Assembly (NCBI GenBank): GCA_024362935.1
Contig: JANCRA010000125.1
Span: forward strand, 1,054,001 to 1,118,000
Reading direction: 5' to 3'
DNA: 64,000 nt
Source: Setophaga petechia
Taxonomy: Eukaryota; Chordata; Aves; Passeriformes; Parulidae
Shown piece by piece: positions 50,112 through 60,381 of this stretch (positions within the stretch are counted from its first letter, which is position 1; each line of letters begins with the position of its first letter). The translations under genes and the position numbers were made by a program. A model generated the notes under the pieces. It was not told the origin of the DNA, did no database searches, and was given only the letters and a program-made list of their open reading frames with translations.

Positions 50112-51775
50112 ACAGTGCTCCGTCTCCTGGTCTTTAGCGTCTCCTGCCGGCTACACCTTAGCAAAAAGCTTTTTCATTATGTCTCGCCAGGAGAAACTGT
50201 GTCTGTTCACAAAAAACCTCCCATCGTGCTCCAGAGGTTGCAGGCAGCTCTGCAGAGTGTTTTGCAACAAGAAAAAGTAACTTGTCCAAAAAAGCCATCA
50301 ATTCGAATGTTCCTGGAAAGGGAAAATGCAGGAGAGCGGATAGGTACTGTTTTCTACCAGTTTGCAAGCTGGACACACAATCCCAGTGTTATACTACGAT
50401 TGACTTTGCAGTGCACTGTAATAATTGCCTATTGTTACTACATCTAAGCCAATAGCGTTTGCATTATATCTCTTCAGGAGAAACTGTACCAGTTCAGAAA
50501 ACAACTCTCATTTTTTCTACAAGTTGCACGGAGGTGTGCAGAGTGTTTTGCAAGAAGCCAAAGAAAGTTGTCCAAAACTGCTGCCATTCGAATAGTAATG
50601 CGAATGGAAAAGGCAGGAGAGTGGAAAGGTGTTGTTTTCTATCTGTTTGTAAGCTGCTTACACAATCCCAGAGTTGTGCAGCAATTAGTTTTTCAGTGCA
50701 CTGTAGTAGGTGCCTCTTTTCACCTGCATCTAAGCAAATTGCTTTTTCCCCATGTCTTGCAAAGAGAAACTGAGCCAGTTCAGAAAATATCTCCCATCGA
50801 CTTCTAGAGATTGCAGGCAGGTGTGCAGAGTGTTTTGCAAGAAGCCAAAGAAAGTTGTCTAAAATTCTTTCCATTCGAATAGTAATGTGCATGGAAAAGG
50901 CAGGAGGAGTGGAAAGGTACTGTTTTCTATCACTTTGCAAGCTGGGCACACAATCCCAGTGTTGTGCATCTATTAGCTTTGCAGTGCACTGCAGTAACTG
51001 CCTGTGGTAACCTACAACTAAGCAAAAAGCTTTTTCACTATCTCTCACTAGGAGAAAATGTTCCTGCTCATTAAACAACTTCCATTGTGCTGTACAGGTT
51101 GAACAGAGGGCTGCAGAATGTTTTGCAGCAAGAAAAAGAAAGTTGTCTAAGACGCCTTCCTTTCAAGTATTAATGTGAAGGGAAAGGCAAGAGAGTGGGA
51201 AAGTACTGTTTTCTAGCACTTTGCAGGCTGCTAACACAATCCCAGTGCTGTGTACCAATTAACTTGTCACTGCACTACAGTGAGTGTTTCTTGTCACCTA
51301 CATCTAAGCAAATAGCTTTTTCACTATGTCTCTCAAGGAGAAAACCTTCCTGCTCACTAACCAACTTCCATCGTGTTGTAGATGTTGCACAGAGGGCTGC
51401 AGAGTTTTTTGCAACAAGAAAAAGAAAGTTCTCTAAGACGCCTTCCTTTCAAGTATTAATGTGAAGGGAAAGGCAAGAGAGTGGGAAAGTACTGTTTTCT
51501 AGCACTTTGCAAGCTGCTAACACAATCCCAGTGCTGTGTAGCATTTAGCTTGTCAGTGCACGGCAGTAAGTGTTTCTTGATACCTACATCTGAGCAAATA
51601 GCTTTTTCACTTTGTCTCGCAAGGGGAAAACGTTGCTGCTCACTAAACAACTTCCATCGTATTCTCGAAGTTGCTCAGAGGGCTGCAGAGAGTTTTGCAG
51701 CAAGAAAAAGAAAGTTGTCTAAGACGCCTTCCTTTCAAGTATTAATGTGAATGGAAACGCAAGAGAGTGGAAAGG

Positions 51776-53209
51776 TACTGTTTTCTATCCGTTTGGAAGC
51801 TGGGCACACAATCCCAGTGTTGTGCTTTGATTAGCTTTGCAGGGCACTGTAGATAGTGCCTCTTGTCACCTACATCTAAGGAAAAAGATTTTTCACTATG
51901 TCTCGCAAGGAGAAACTTTGCCAGTTGAAAAAACATCTCCCATCTTGTTGTGGAGGGTGCACGCTGGTGTGGGGAGTGTTTTGCAAGAAGCAAAAGAAAG
52001 ATGTCCAAAACTCCTTCCATTCAAATAGAAATGTCAATAGAAAAGGCAGGAGAGTGGAATGGTACTTTTTTCTATCCGTTTGCAAGCTGGGCACACAATC
52101 CCAGTGTTGTGTAGCAATTAGCTTGTCAGTGCACTGCAGTAAGTGCGTCTTGTAACCTACTTCTAAGCAAATAGCTTCTTCGCAGTTTCTCGCAAGGAGA
52201 AACTATGCCTGCTCAGAAAACATCTCCTATCCCGACTAGAGTTTGCACACGTGTCAGTGGAGTGTTCTGCAACAAGAAAGAGAAAGTTGTCCAAAACTAC
52301 TTCCTTTCGAATGTTATTGGCAATGGAAAAGGCAGGGGAGTTGAAATGTACTGTTTTCTCTGAGTTTGCAATCTGCTTAGAAAATGCCAGTGTTCTACAG
52401 CGATTACCTTTGCAGTGCACTGGAGTAAGCGCCTCTTGTTTCCAACCTCGAAGCAAATAGTCCTTTCAGTATATCCCGCAGGGAGAAACTGTGTGCCTGT
52501 TCAGGAAACATCTCCCATCGTGTTCTAGAGGTTGCACTCAGGTCTGCAGAGTGTTCTGCAACAAGAAAAAGAAACTTGTCCAAAAGGCCTTCCATTCGAA
52601 TGTTCTTAGAAAGGGAAAATGCAGGAGAGTGGAAAGGTAGTGTTTTCTATCACTTTGCAAGCTGGACACACAATCCCAGTGTGGTGCTACAATTACCTTT
52701 CCAGGGCACTGCAGGAAGTGCCTGTGGTCACTTACATCTAAGCAAAAAGCTTTTTCACTATGTCTCGCTAGGAGAACAGGTGCCTGCTCTGTAATCATCT
52801 CCTCTCATGTTCTAGAGGTTGCACGGAGGTGTGCAGAGTGTTTTTCAAGAAGCCAAAGAAAGATGTCCAAAACTCCTTCCATTCGAATAGTAATGTGAAT
52901 GGAAAAGGCAGGAGAGTGGAAAGGTACTGTTTTCGACCACTTTGCAAGCTGCTTACACAATCCCAGTGCTGTGTAGCAATTAGTTTCTCAGTGCACTGCA
53001 GTAAGTGTTTCTTGTCACCTACATCTAAGCAAATAGCTTTTTCACTATGTCTCGCAAGGAGAAAACCTTCTTGCTCACTAAACATCATCTATCGCGTTCT
53101 AGAAGTTGCACAGAGGGCTGAAGAGTGTTTTGCAGCAAGAAAATAAAGTTGTCTAAGACGCCTTCCTTTCAAGTATTAATGTGAAGGGAAAGGCAAGAGA
53201 GTGGGAAAG
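51776..53209. repeat. Diverged satellite block without CpG cassette
   Basis: Five units start at 51776, 52063, 52349, 52638 and 52925 (287, 286, 289, 287 and 285 bp). They differ from A units by many substitutions and resemble the B module. The stretch around 52500-52700 matches the part of the cassette unit downstream of the cassette (shared CTCTAGAGGTTGCA-like and GAAAGGGAAAATGCAGGAGAG motifs). The unit 52349-52637 has ordinary monomer sequence (TTTGCAGTGCACTGGAGTAAG) where the cassette would be. I read this as a cassette-free homologue, either ancestral or a loss. It is the only such block in the window. Confidence 0.8.
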
Positions 53210-56114
53210 TACTGTTTTCTATCACTTTGAGAGCTGCTAACACAATCCCAGTTCTGTGTAGCAATTAGCTTTTCATTGCACTGCAGTAAGTGTTTCTTGT
53301 CACCTACATCAAAGCAAATAGCTTTTTCATTATGTCTCGCAAGGAGAAAACCTTCCTGCTCACTAAACAACTTCCATCGTGTTGTAGATGTTGCACAGAG
53401 GGCTTCAGAGTGTTGTGTAACAAGAAAAAGAAAGTTGTCTAAGACGCCTTCCATTCAAGTATTAATGTGAATGGAAAGGCGAGAGAGTGGGAAAGTACTG
53501 TTTTCTAGCATTTTGCAAGCTGCTAACACAATCGCAGTGCTGTGTAGCAGTTAGCTTTTCAGTGCACAGCAGTAAGTGTTTCTTGTCACCTACATCTAAG
53601 CAAATAGCTTTTTCACTCTGTCTCGCAAGGAGAAAACCTTCTTGCTCACTAAACATCTCCTATCGTGTTCTAGAAGTTGCACAGAGGGCTGCAATGTGTT
53701 CTGTAACAAGAAAAAGAAAGTTGTCTAAGACGCCTTCCTTTCAAGTATTAATGTGAAGGGAAAGGCAAGAGAGTGGGAAAGTACTGTTTTCTAGCACTTT
53801 GCATGCTGCTAACACAATCGCAGTGCTGTGTAGCAATTACCTTGTCAGTGCACGGCAGTAAGTGTTTCTTGATACCTACATCTGAGAAAATAGCTTTTTC
53901 ACTATGTCTCGCAAGGAGAAAACCTTCTTGCTCACTAAACATCTCCTATCGTGTTCTAGAAGTTGCACAGAGGGCTGCAGTGTGTTTTGCAACAAGAAAA
54001 AGAAAGCTGTCTAAGACGCCTTCCTTTCAAGTATTAATGTGAATGGAAAGGAAAGAGAGTGGGAAAGTACTATTTTCTAGCACTTTGCAAGCTGCTAACA
54101 CAATCCCAGTTCTGTGTAGCAATTAGCTTTGCAGTGCACTGCAGTAAGTGTTTCTTGTCACCTACATCAAAGCAAATAGCTTTTTCACTCTGTCTCGCAA
54201 GGAGAAAACCTTCCTGCTCACTAAACAACTTCCATCGTGTTGTAGATGTTGCACAGAGGGCTGCAGAGTGTTTTGCAACAAGAAAAAGAAAGTTGTCTAA
54301 GACGCCTTCCTTTCAAGTATTAATGTGAAGGGAAAGGCAAGAGAATGGGAAAGTACTGTTTTCTAGCACTTTGCAAGCTGCTAACACACTCCCACTGCTG
54401 TGTAGTGATTAGCTTTTAAGTGCACTGCAGTAAGTGTTTCTTGTCACCTACATCTAAGCAAATAGCTTTATCACTATGTCTCGTCACGAGAAAACCTTCC
54501 TGCTCATTAAGTATCTCCTATCGTGTACTAGAAGTTGCACAGAGGCCTGCAGTGTGTTCTGGAACAAGAAAAAGAAAGTTGTCTAAGACGCCTTCCTTTC
54601 AAGTATTAATGTGAAGGGAAAGGCAAGAGAGTGGGAAAGTACTGTTTTCTAGCACTTTGCAAGCTGCTAACACAATCCCAGTGCTGTGTAGCAATAAGCT
54701 TTTCAGTGCACTGCAGTAAGTGTTTCTTGTTACCTACGTCTAAGCAAATAGCTTTTTCACTATGTCTCGCAAGGAGAAAACCTTCCTGCTCATTAAGTAT
54801 CTCCTATCATGTTCTAGAAGTTGCACAGAGGGCTGCAGAGTGTTCTGTAACAAGAAAAAGAAAGTTGTCTAAGACGCCTTCCTTTCAAGTATTAATGTGA
54901 AGGGAAAGGCAAGAGAATGGGAAAGTACTGTTTTCTAGCACTTTGCAAGCTGCTAACACAATCCCAGTGCTGTGTAGCAATTAGCTTGTCACTGCACTGC
55001 AGTAAGTGTTTCTTGTCACCTACATCAAAGCAAATAACTTTTTCACTATGTCTCGCAAGGAGAAAACATTCCTGCTCACTAAACACCTCCTATCTTGTTC
55101 CAGAAGTTGCACAGAGGGCTGCAGTGTGTTTTGCAAAAAGTAAAAGAAAGTTGTCTAAGACGCCTTCATTTCAAGTATTAATGTGAAGGGAAAGGCAAGA
55201 GAGTGGAAAGTACTGTTTTCTAGCACTTTGCAAGCTCCATACAGAATCCCAGTGCTGTGTAGTAATTAGCTTTTAAGTGCACTGCAGTAAGAGTTTCTTG
55301 TTACCAACATCTAAGCAAATAGCTTTTTCACTATGTCTCGCAAGGAGAAAACCTTCCTGCTCACTAAACAACTTCCATCGTGTTCTAGAAGTTGCACAGA
55401 GGGCTTAAGAGTGTTCTGTAACAAGAAAAAAAAGTTGTCTAAGACGCCTTCCTTTCAAGTATTAATGTGAATGGAAAGGCAAGAGAGTGGGAAAGTACTG
55501 TTTTCTAGCACTTTGCAAGCTGCTAACACAATCGCAGTGCTAGGTAGCAGTTAGCTTTTCAGTGCACTGCAGAAAGTGTTTCTTGTCACCTACATCTAAG
55601 CAAATAGCTTTTTCACTATGTCTCGCAATGAGAAAACCTTCCTGCTCATTAAACATCTCCTATCGTGTTCTAGAAGTTGCACAGAGGGCTGCAGTGTGTT
55701 TTCAACAAGAAAAAGAAAGCTGTCTAAGATGCCTTCCTTTCAAGTATTAATGTGAAGGGAAAGGCAAGAGAGTGGGAAAGTACTGTTTTCTAGCACTTTG
55801 CAAGCTGCTAACACAATCGCAGTGCTGTGTAGCAATTAGCTTGTCAGTGCACGGCAGTAAGTGTTTCTTGATACCTGCAGCTGAGCAAATAGCTTTTTCA
55901 CATTGTCTCGCAAGGAGAAAACCTTCCTGCTCACTAAACAACTTCCATCGTGTTCTAGAAGTTGCACAGAGGGCTGCAGTGTGTTTTGCAGCAAGAAAAA
56001 GAAAGTTGTCTAAGACGCCTTCCTTTCAAGTATTAATGTGAAGGGAAAGGCAAGAGAGTGGGAAAGTACTGTTTTCTATCACTTTGAAAGCTGCTTACCC
56101 AATCCCCGTTTTGT

Positions 56115-56275
56115 GCCGCTTCGTAGTTCGCCGTTCAGAAGCTGCCGCAGTCTCTGTTTCCCGGAGAAGGGGAAGGCGCTTCTTGGCGCGAAGAATCTGG
56201 TGTCGTTACGCCGATCGCGGCATGCTCCGGAGAACAGCTACGGCCGAGAGACACCCGGAAGCGGCGCCTAAAGGC
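56115..56275. other. CpG-rich cassette, copy 13
   Basis: A mosaic of variants: GCATGCTCC as in copies 1-3, with GCCGAGAGAC and GCGCCTAAAGGC as in copy 6. A private GAAGGCGCTTC change adds a GGCGC just before the dyad at 56180-56195. Confidence 0.85.
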
Positions 56276-57080
56276 ACAGTGCTCCGTCTCCTGGTCTTTA
56301 GCGTCTCCTGCCGGCTACACCTTAGCAAAAAGCTTTTTCATTATGTCTCGCCAGGAGAAACTGTGTCTGTTCACAAAAAACCTCCCATCGTGCTCTAGAG
56401 GTTGCAGGCAGGTCTGCAGAGTGTTTTGCAACAAGAAAAAGTAACTTGTCCAAAAAAGCCATCAATTCGAATGTTCCTGGAAAGGGAAAATGCAGGAGAG
56501 CGGATAGGTACTGTTTTCTACCAGTTTGCAAGCTGGACACACAATCCCAGTGTTATACTACGATTGACTTTGCAGTGCACTGTAATAATTGCCTATTGTT
56601 ACTACATCTAAGCCAATAGCGTTTGCATTATATCTCTTCAGGAGAAACTGTACCAGTTCAGAAAACAACTCTCATTTTTTCTAGAAGTTGCACGGAGGTG
56701 TGCAGAGTGTTTTGCAAGAAGCAAAAGAAAGTTGTCCAAAACTGCTGCCATTCGAATAGTAATGCGAATGGAAAAGGCAGGAGAGTGGAAAGGTGCTGTT
56801 TTCTATCTGTTTGTAAGCTGCTTACACAATCCCAGAGTTGTGCAGCAATTAGTTTTTCAGTGCACAGTAGTAGGTGCCTCTTTTCACCTGCATCTAAGCA
56901 AATTGCTTTTTCCCCATGTCTCGCAAGGAGAAACTGAGCCAGTTCAGAAAACATCTCCCATCGAGTTCTAGAGATTGCAGGCAGGTGTGCAGAGTGTTTT
57001 GCAAGAAGCAAAAGAAAGTTGTCCAAAACGCCTTGCATTCAAATAGAAATGTGAATAGAAAAGGCAGGAGAAGGGAGAGG

Positions 57081-57367
57081 TACTGTTTTCTATCAGTTTG
57101 CAACCTGCTTACACAATCTGCGTGTTGTGCAGCAATTAGCTTGCAGTGCACTGTAGTAGGTGCCTCTTTTCACCTATATCTAAGCAAATTGCTTTTTCCC
57201 CATGTCTTGCAAAGAGAAACTGAGCCAGTTCAGAAAACATCTCCCATCGACTTCTAGAGATTGCAGGCAGGTGTGCAGAGTGTTTTGCAAGAAGCCAAAG
57301 AAAGTTGTCTAAAATTCTTTCCATTCGAATAGTAATGTGCATGGAAAAGGCAGGAAGAGTGGAAAGG
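57081..57367. repeat. Extra B-type unit in HOR 13
   Basis: A fourth B unit of 287 bp is found only in this HOR. It resembles the second and third B units and carries private differences such as AAGGGAGAGGTACTG at its start and a short deletion in AGCTTGCAGTGCACTG. It is best explained by an unequal exchange inside the B module. Confidence 0.75.
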
Positions 57368-59310
57368 TACTGTTTTCTATCACTTTGCAAGCTGGGCACA
57401 CAATCCCAGTGTTGTGCATCTATTAGCTTTGCAGTGCACTGCAGTAACTGCCTGTGGTAACCTACATCTAAGCAAAAAGCTTTTTCACTATCTCTCACTA
57501 GGAGAAAATGTTCCTGCTCATTAAACAACTTCCATCGTGCTGTACAGGTTGCACAGAGGGCTGCAGAATGTTTTGCAGCAAGAAAAAGAAAGTTGTCTAA
57601 GACGCCTTCCTTTCAAGTATTAATGTGAAGGGAAAGGCAAGAGAGTGGGAAAGTACTGTTTTCTAGCACTTTGCAAGCTGCTAACACAATCCCAGTGCTG
57701 TGTAGCAGTTAGCTGTTCAGTGCACGGCAGTGTTTCTTGTCACCTACATCTGAGCAAATAGCTTTTTCACTCTGTCTCGCAAGGAGAAAACCTTCCTGCT
57801 CACTAAACATCTCCTATCGTGCTCTAGAAGTTGCACAGACGGCTGCAGTGTGTTTTGCAAAATGTAAAAGAAAGTTGTCTAAGACGCCTTCCTTTCAAGT
57901 TATAATGTGAAGGGAAAGGCAAGAGAGTGGGAAAGTCCTCTTTTCTAGTATTTTGCAATCTGCTAACACAATCCCACTGTTGTGTAACAATTAGCTTGTC
58001 AGTGCAATGCAGTAAGTGTTTCTTGTCACCTACATCTAAGCAAATAGCTTTTTCACTCTGTCTCGCAAGGAGAAAACCTTCCTGCTCACAAAACATCTCC
58101 TATCGTGTTCTAGAAGTTGTACAGAGGGCTGCAGTGTGTTTTGCAACAAGAAAAAGAAAGTTGTCTAAGACGCCTTCCTTTCAAGTATTAATGTGAAGGG
58201 AAAGGCAAGAGAGTGGGAAAGTACTGTTTTCTAGCACTTTGCAAGCTGCTTACAGAATCCCAGTGCTGTGTAGTAATTAGCTTTTAAGTGCACTGCAGTA
58301 AGAATTTCTTGTTACCTACATCTAAGCAAATAGCTTTTTCACTCTGTCTCGCAAGGAGAAAACCTTCCTGCTCACTAAACAACTTCCATCGTGTTGTAGA
58401 AGTTGCACAGAGGGCTGCAGTGTGTTTTGCAGCAAGAAAAAGAAAGTTGTCTAAGACGCCTTCCTTTCAAGTATTAATGTGAAGGGAAAGGCAAGAGAGT
58501 GGGAAAGTACTGTTTTCTAGCACTTTGCAAGCTGCTAACACAATCCCAGTGCTGTGTAGCAGTTAGCTGTTCAGTGCACTGCAGTAAGTGTTTCTTGTCA
58601 CCTACATCTAAGGAAATAGCTTTTTCACTATGTCTCGCAAGGAGAAAACCTTCCTGCTCACTAAACATCTCCTGTCATGTTCTAGGGGTTGCACAGAGTG
58701 CGGAAGAGTTTTTTGCAACAAGAAAAAGAAAGTTTTCTAAGACGCCTTCCTTTCAAGTATTAATGTGAAGGGAAAGGCAAGAGAGTGGGAAAGTACTGTT
58801 TTCTAGCACTTTGCAAGCTGCTAACACAATCCCAGTTCTGTGTAGCAATTAGCTTTTCAGTGCACTGCAGTAAGTGTTTCTTGATACCTACATCTAAGCA
58901 AATAGCTTTTTCACTATATATCGCAAGGGGAAAACGTTGCTGCTCACTAAACCACTTCCATCGTGTTGTAGAAGTTGCACAGAGGGCTGCAGTGTGTTTT
59001 GCAAAATGTAAAAGAAAGTTGTCTAAGACGCCTTCCTTTCAAGTATTAATGTGAAGGGAAAGGCAAGAGAGTGGGAAAGTCCTGTTTTCTAGCATTTTGC
59101 AAGCTGCTAACACAATCCCACTGTTGTGTAACAATTAGCTTGTCAGTGCACTGCAGTAAGTGTTTCTTGTCACCTACATCTCAGCAAATAGCTTTTTCAC
59201 TATGTCTCGCAAGGAGAAATGTTGCGGTGCGCCCCTGCAGTCTCCCTCCCCCTTCTCAGTTCAGTTTGATTTTAATTTATTGTATTGTAATGTATTGTTT
59301 TTACTTACTT

Positions 59311-59319
59311 AAGATGGCG
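59311..59319 (+). promoter_or_regulatory. YY1-type motif in U3
   Basis: AAGATGGCG matches the core of the YY1/REX1 recognition sequence. Related sites recur in gag (61062, 61083 and 61425). Confidence 0.5.
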
Positions 59320-59586
59320 CTTGCCGGGCTTCCCCTCCCCCTGTTTTTCTCCTTGCAGGGCTGTCTGTCATTCTGTTGCCTAGTAACTCCCGCCTTTTTG
59401 TATCAAGTTGTCCCCTCCCTGTTATTTTTAAGTTGTCAGCCTGCCTGCCTGTCACTCTCTGCCCCTGCCTTTTCCCTAGAACATTCCCTCCAGGGCAGAG
59501 GGTGATTGGGCAGCAGAAGGCTGTCCCACCCCTTTAGTGGTTTCATTTGCTGCCGCCCCATGTCTGTTATGTTGGGTATTGTGTTC

Positions 59587-59591
59587 ATTGG
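59587..59591 (-). promoter_or_regulatory. CCAAT box (reverse orientation)
   Basis: ATTGG (CCAAT on the minus strand) lies about 35 bp upstream of the TATA box, a usual promoter-proximal place. A second ATTGG lies at 59505-59509. Confidence 0.55.
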
Positions 59592-59625
59592 CCAGGGAAA
59601 GAGGTCCACCTCCCCCTTGTCCCCC

Positions 59626-59632
59626 TATATAA
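59626..59632 (+). promoter_or_regulatory. LTR TATA box
   Basis: TATATAA is preceded by a C-rich run and lies about 77 bp upstream of the polyadenylation signal. It should place the U3/R boundary near 59650-59660. Confidence 0.8.
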
Positions 59633-59702
59633 TTTCTGTTCACCCCGCCCCTCGGGGCAGTTCCCTGCAGCCTCCTCACTGTCCATACCCTTTTTCCTTT
59701 CC

Positions 59703-59708
59703 AATAAA
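59703..59708 (+). terminator. LTR polyadenylation signal
   Basis: AATAAA is followed by a G/T-rich stretch (CGCGTGTGCTTCT, around 59738) that could serve as the downstream element. It marks the R/U5 region. Confidence 0.8.
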
Positions 59709-59964
59709 CCTTCCTTTGCTGCCGAGAATTGCTGCCTCGCGTGTGCTTCTCCACCTCTGGATCGTGCTGCTGATTCTGCCGCTTAGCCTGCCGGAGCTGC
59801 CTCCTCCACCACTGACGTGGAGGGAGCTCCAGGAAAGGGCATCGATATCCAGATTGCTCCCGCCGGAGGTCCTGGATCCTGCAGCTGCCCGTGCCCTCAA
59901 ACAGGCTGTGAGCTGTGCATTTCTGTGGGCCAGCCGGGCTCAGTTTCAGCACCGCCACAGCTGC

Positions 59965-59982
59965 TGGCGCCCAACGTGGGGC
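59965..59982 (+). promoter_or_regulatory. Primer-binding site, tRNA-Lys (Lys1,2 type)
   Basis: TGGCGCCCAACGTGGGGC is the 18-base lysine primer-binding site used by several betaretroviruses and HERV-K-like elements. It primes minus-strand DNA synthesis. It starts 5 bp after the LTR end, slightly further than the usual 0-3 bp. Confidence 0.93.
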
Positions 59983-60381
59983 GGCTCAGCATCGTAGCCG
60001 CGAAGACTACGTCCGCCCCACGGTCCGAAGCATTCGGCTTCACTGGGCGCGGCAGTGCCTTCGACAGCGGAACACCTGGTCACTGGGATTACTGCTTCGA
60101 AGGATTGGACCGGCGACCTCCGGCACCCCGGATCGGTCCTCCAGAGGACATCACCCCTACCCGGACCCCTCTTCTACCCCCTCAGGTCGGTTTGCGTACC
60201 CCCCCTGTCTTTTATCGGACCCCCCGGCCGCTTCGTCCGCCGGGTGGAGGTCACTTTTCCTTAGCGGCAGGGGGCCTTAGGGGGAGGTTTCTTTTTTAGA
60301 CCCTTCTTTCGGTTTTTAAATCCCCATTTTTGTTTAGCGGGTGTCGGTTGAAGCTGCTCAGCCAATCTAACATCTACAGTC
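59983..60381 (+). other. Retroviral 5' leader
   Basis: About 400 bp of GC- and pyrimidine-rich sequence lie between the primer-binding site and the gag ATG. This is where dimerisation and packaging signals and the major splice donor are expected. I could not identify a convincing donor or packaging structure by eye. Several overlapping open frames here look incidental. Confidence 0.75.

Larger units (their letters stand above)
49903..56066. repeat. HOR 12 (6164 bp; cassette unit, 3 B units, A units and a diverged block)
   Basis: Cassette unit 49903-50344 and B units 50345-51203. Two A units (51204-51775) are followed by a diverged block (51776-53209) and about ten further A units (53210-56066). 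The A units here are less similar to each other than elsewhere in the array, consistent with an older or edge-proximal part that is homogenised less often. Confidence 0.9.
1..59219. repeat. Tandem satellite array, 286-bp monomer with higher-order structure
   Basis: The whole stretch is a head-to-tail array of about 200 units with a basic period of 286 bp. I phase units from the motif TACTGTTTTCT, for example at 1286, 2587, 4014 and 57654. Elements shared by nearly all units are CAATCCCAGT, a CAGTGCACTG dyad or a variant, AGCTTTTTCACT, GTCTCGCAAGGAGAAA and AGAAAGTTGTCTAAGACGCC. Most are A-type units. Blocks of diverged B-type units and a CpG-rich cassette recur 13 times and create higher-order repeats of about 3.0 to 7.6 kb. 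No gene, transposon or simple-sequence tract interrupts it before the retrovirus at 59220. Size and homogeneity suit pericentromeric, subtelomeric or sex-chromosome heterochromatin, but location cannot be read from the sequence. Confidence 0.97.
56067..59219. repeat. HOR 13, truncated by the retrovirus insertion
   Basis: Cassette unit 56067-56508, then four rather than three B units (starts 56509, 56794, 57081, 57368), then about 5.5 A units from 57654. The last unit breaks off after CTCGCAAGGAGAAA, where the LTR begins. The A units here carry more private changes than those in HORs 1-6. Confidence 0.9.
59220..59959 (+). repeat. 5' LTR (740 bp)
   Basis: It starts TGTTGCGGTGC and ends GCACCGCCACA; these 11-bp ends are inverted repeats with one mismatch and have the TG...CA retroviral termini. 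The end lies 5 bp before the primer-binding site. U3 holds CCAAT-type motifs and a TATA box at 59626. Transcription should start about 25-30 bp downstream of it. The polyadenylation signal is at 59703, which makes R short and U5 about 230 bp. The 3' LTR needed for an age estimate is outside the window. Confidence 0.92.

Noticed and set aside
208..59200. Dozens of 60-120 codon open frames on both strands of the array
   Set aside because: They repeat with the 286-bp unit, exist equally on both strands, overlap each other and vary freely between copies. They resemble no family I know and are by-products of the repeat.
1..59219. CRISPR array
   Set aside because: The period is 286 bp with no short-repeat/unique-spacer alternation, and the genome is clearly eukaryotic.
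59506..60299. Open frames of 160 codons or so across the LTR and leader
   Set aside because: They overlap the LTR promoter, polyadenylation signal and primer-binding site in several frames and show no domain. They reflect GC-rich sequence.
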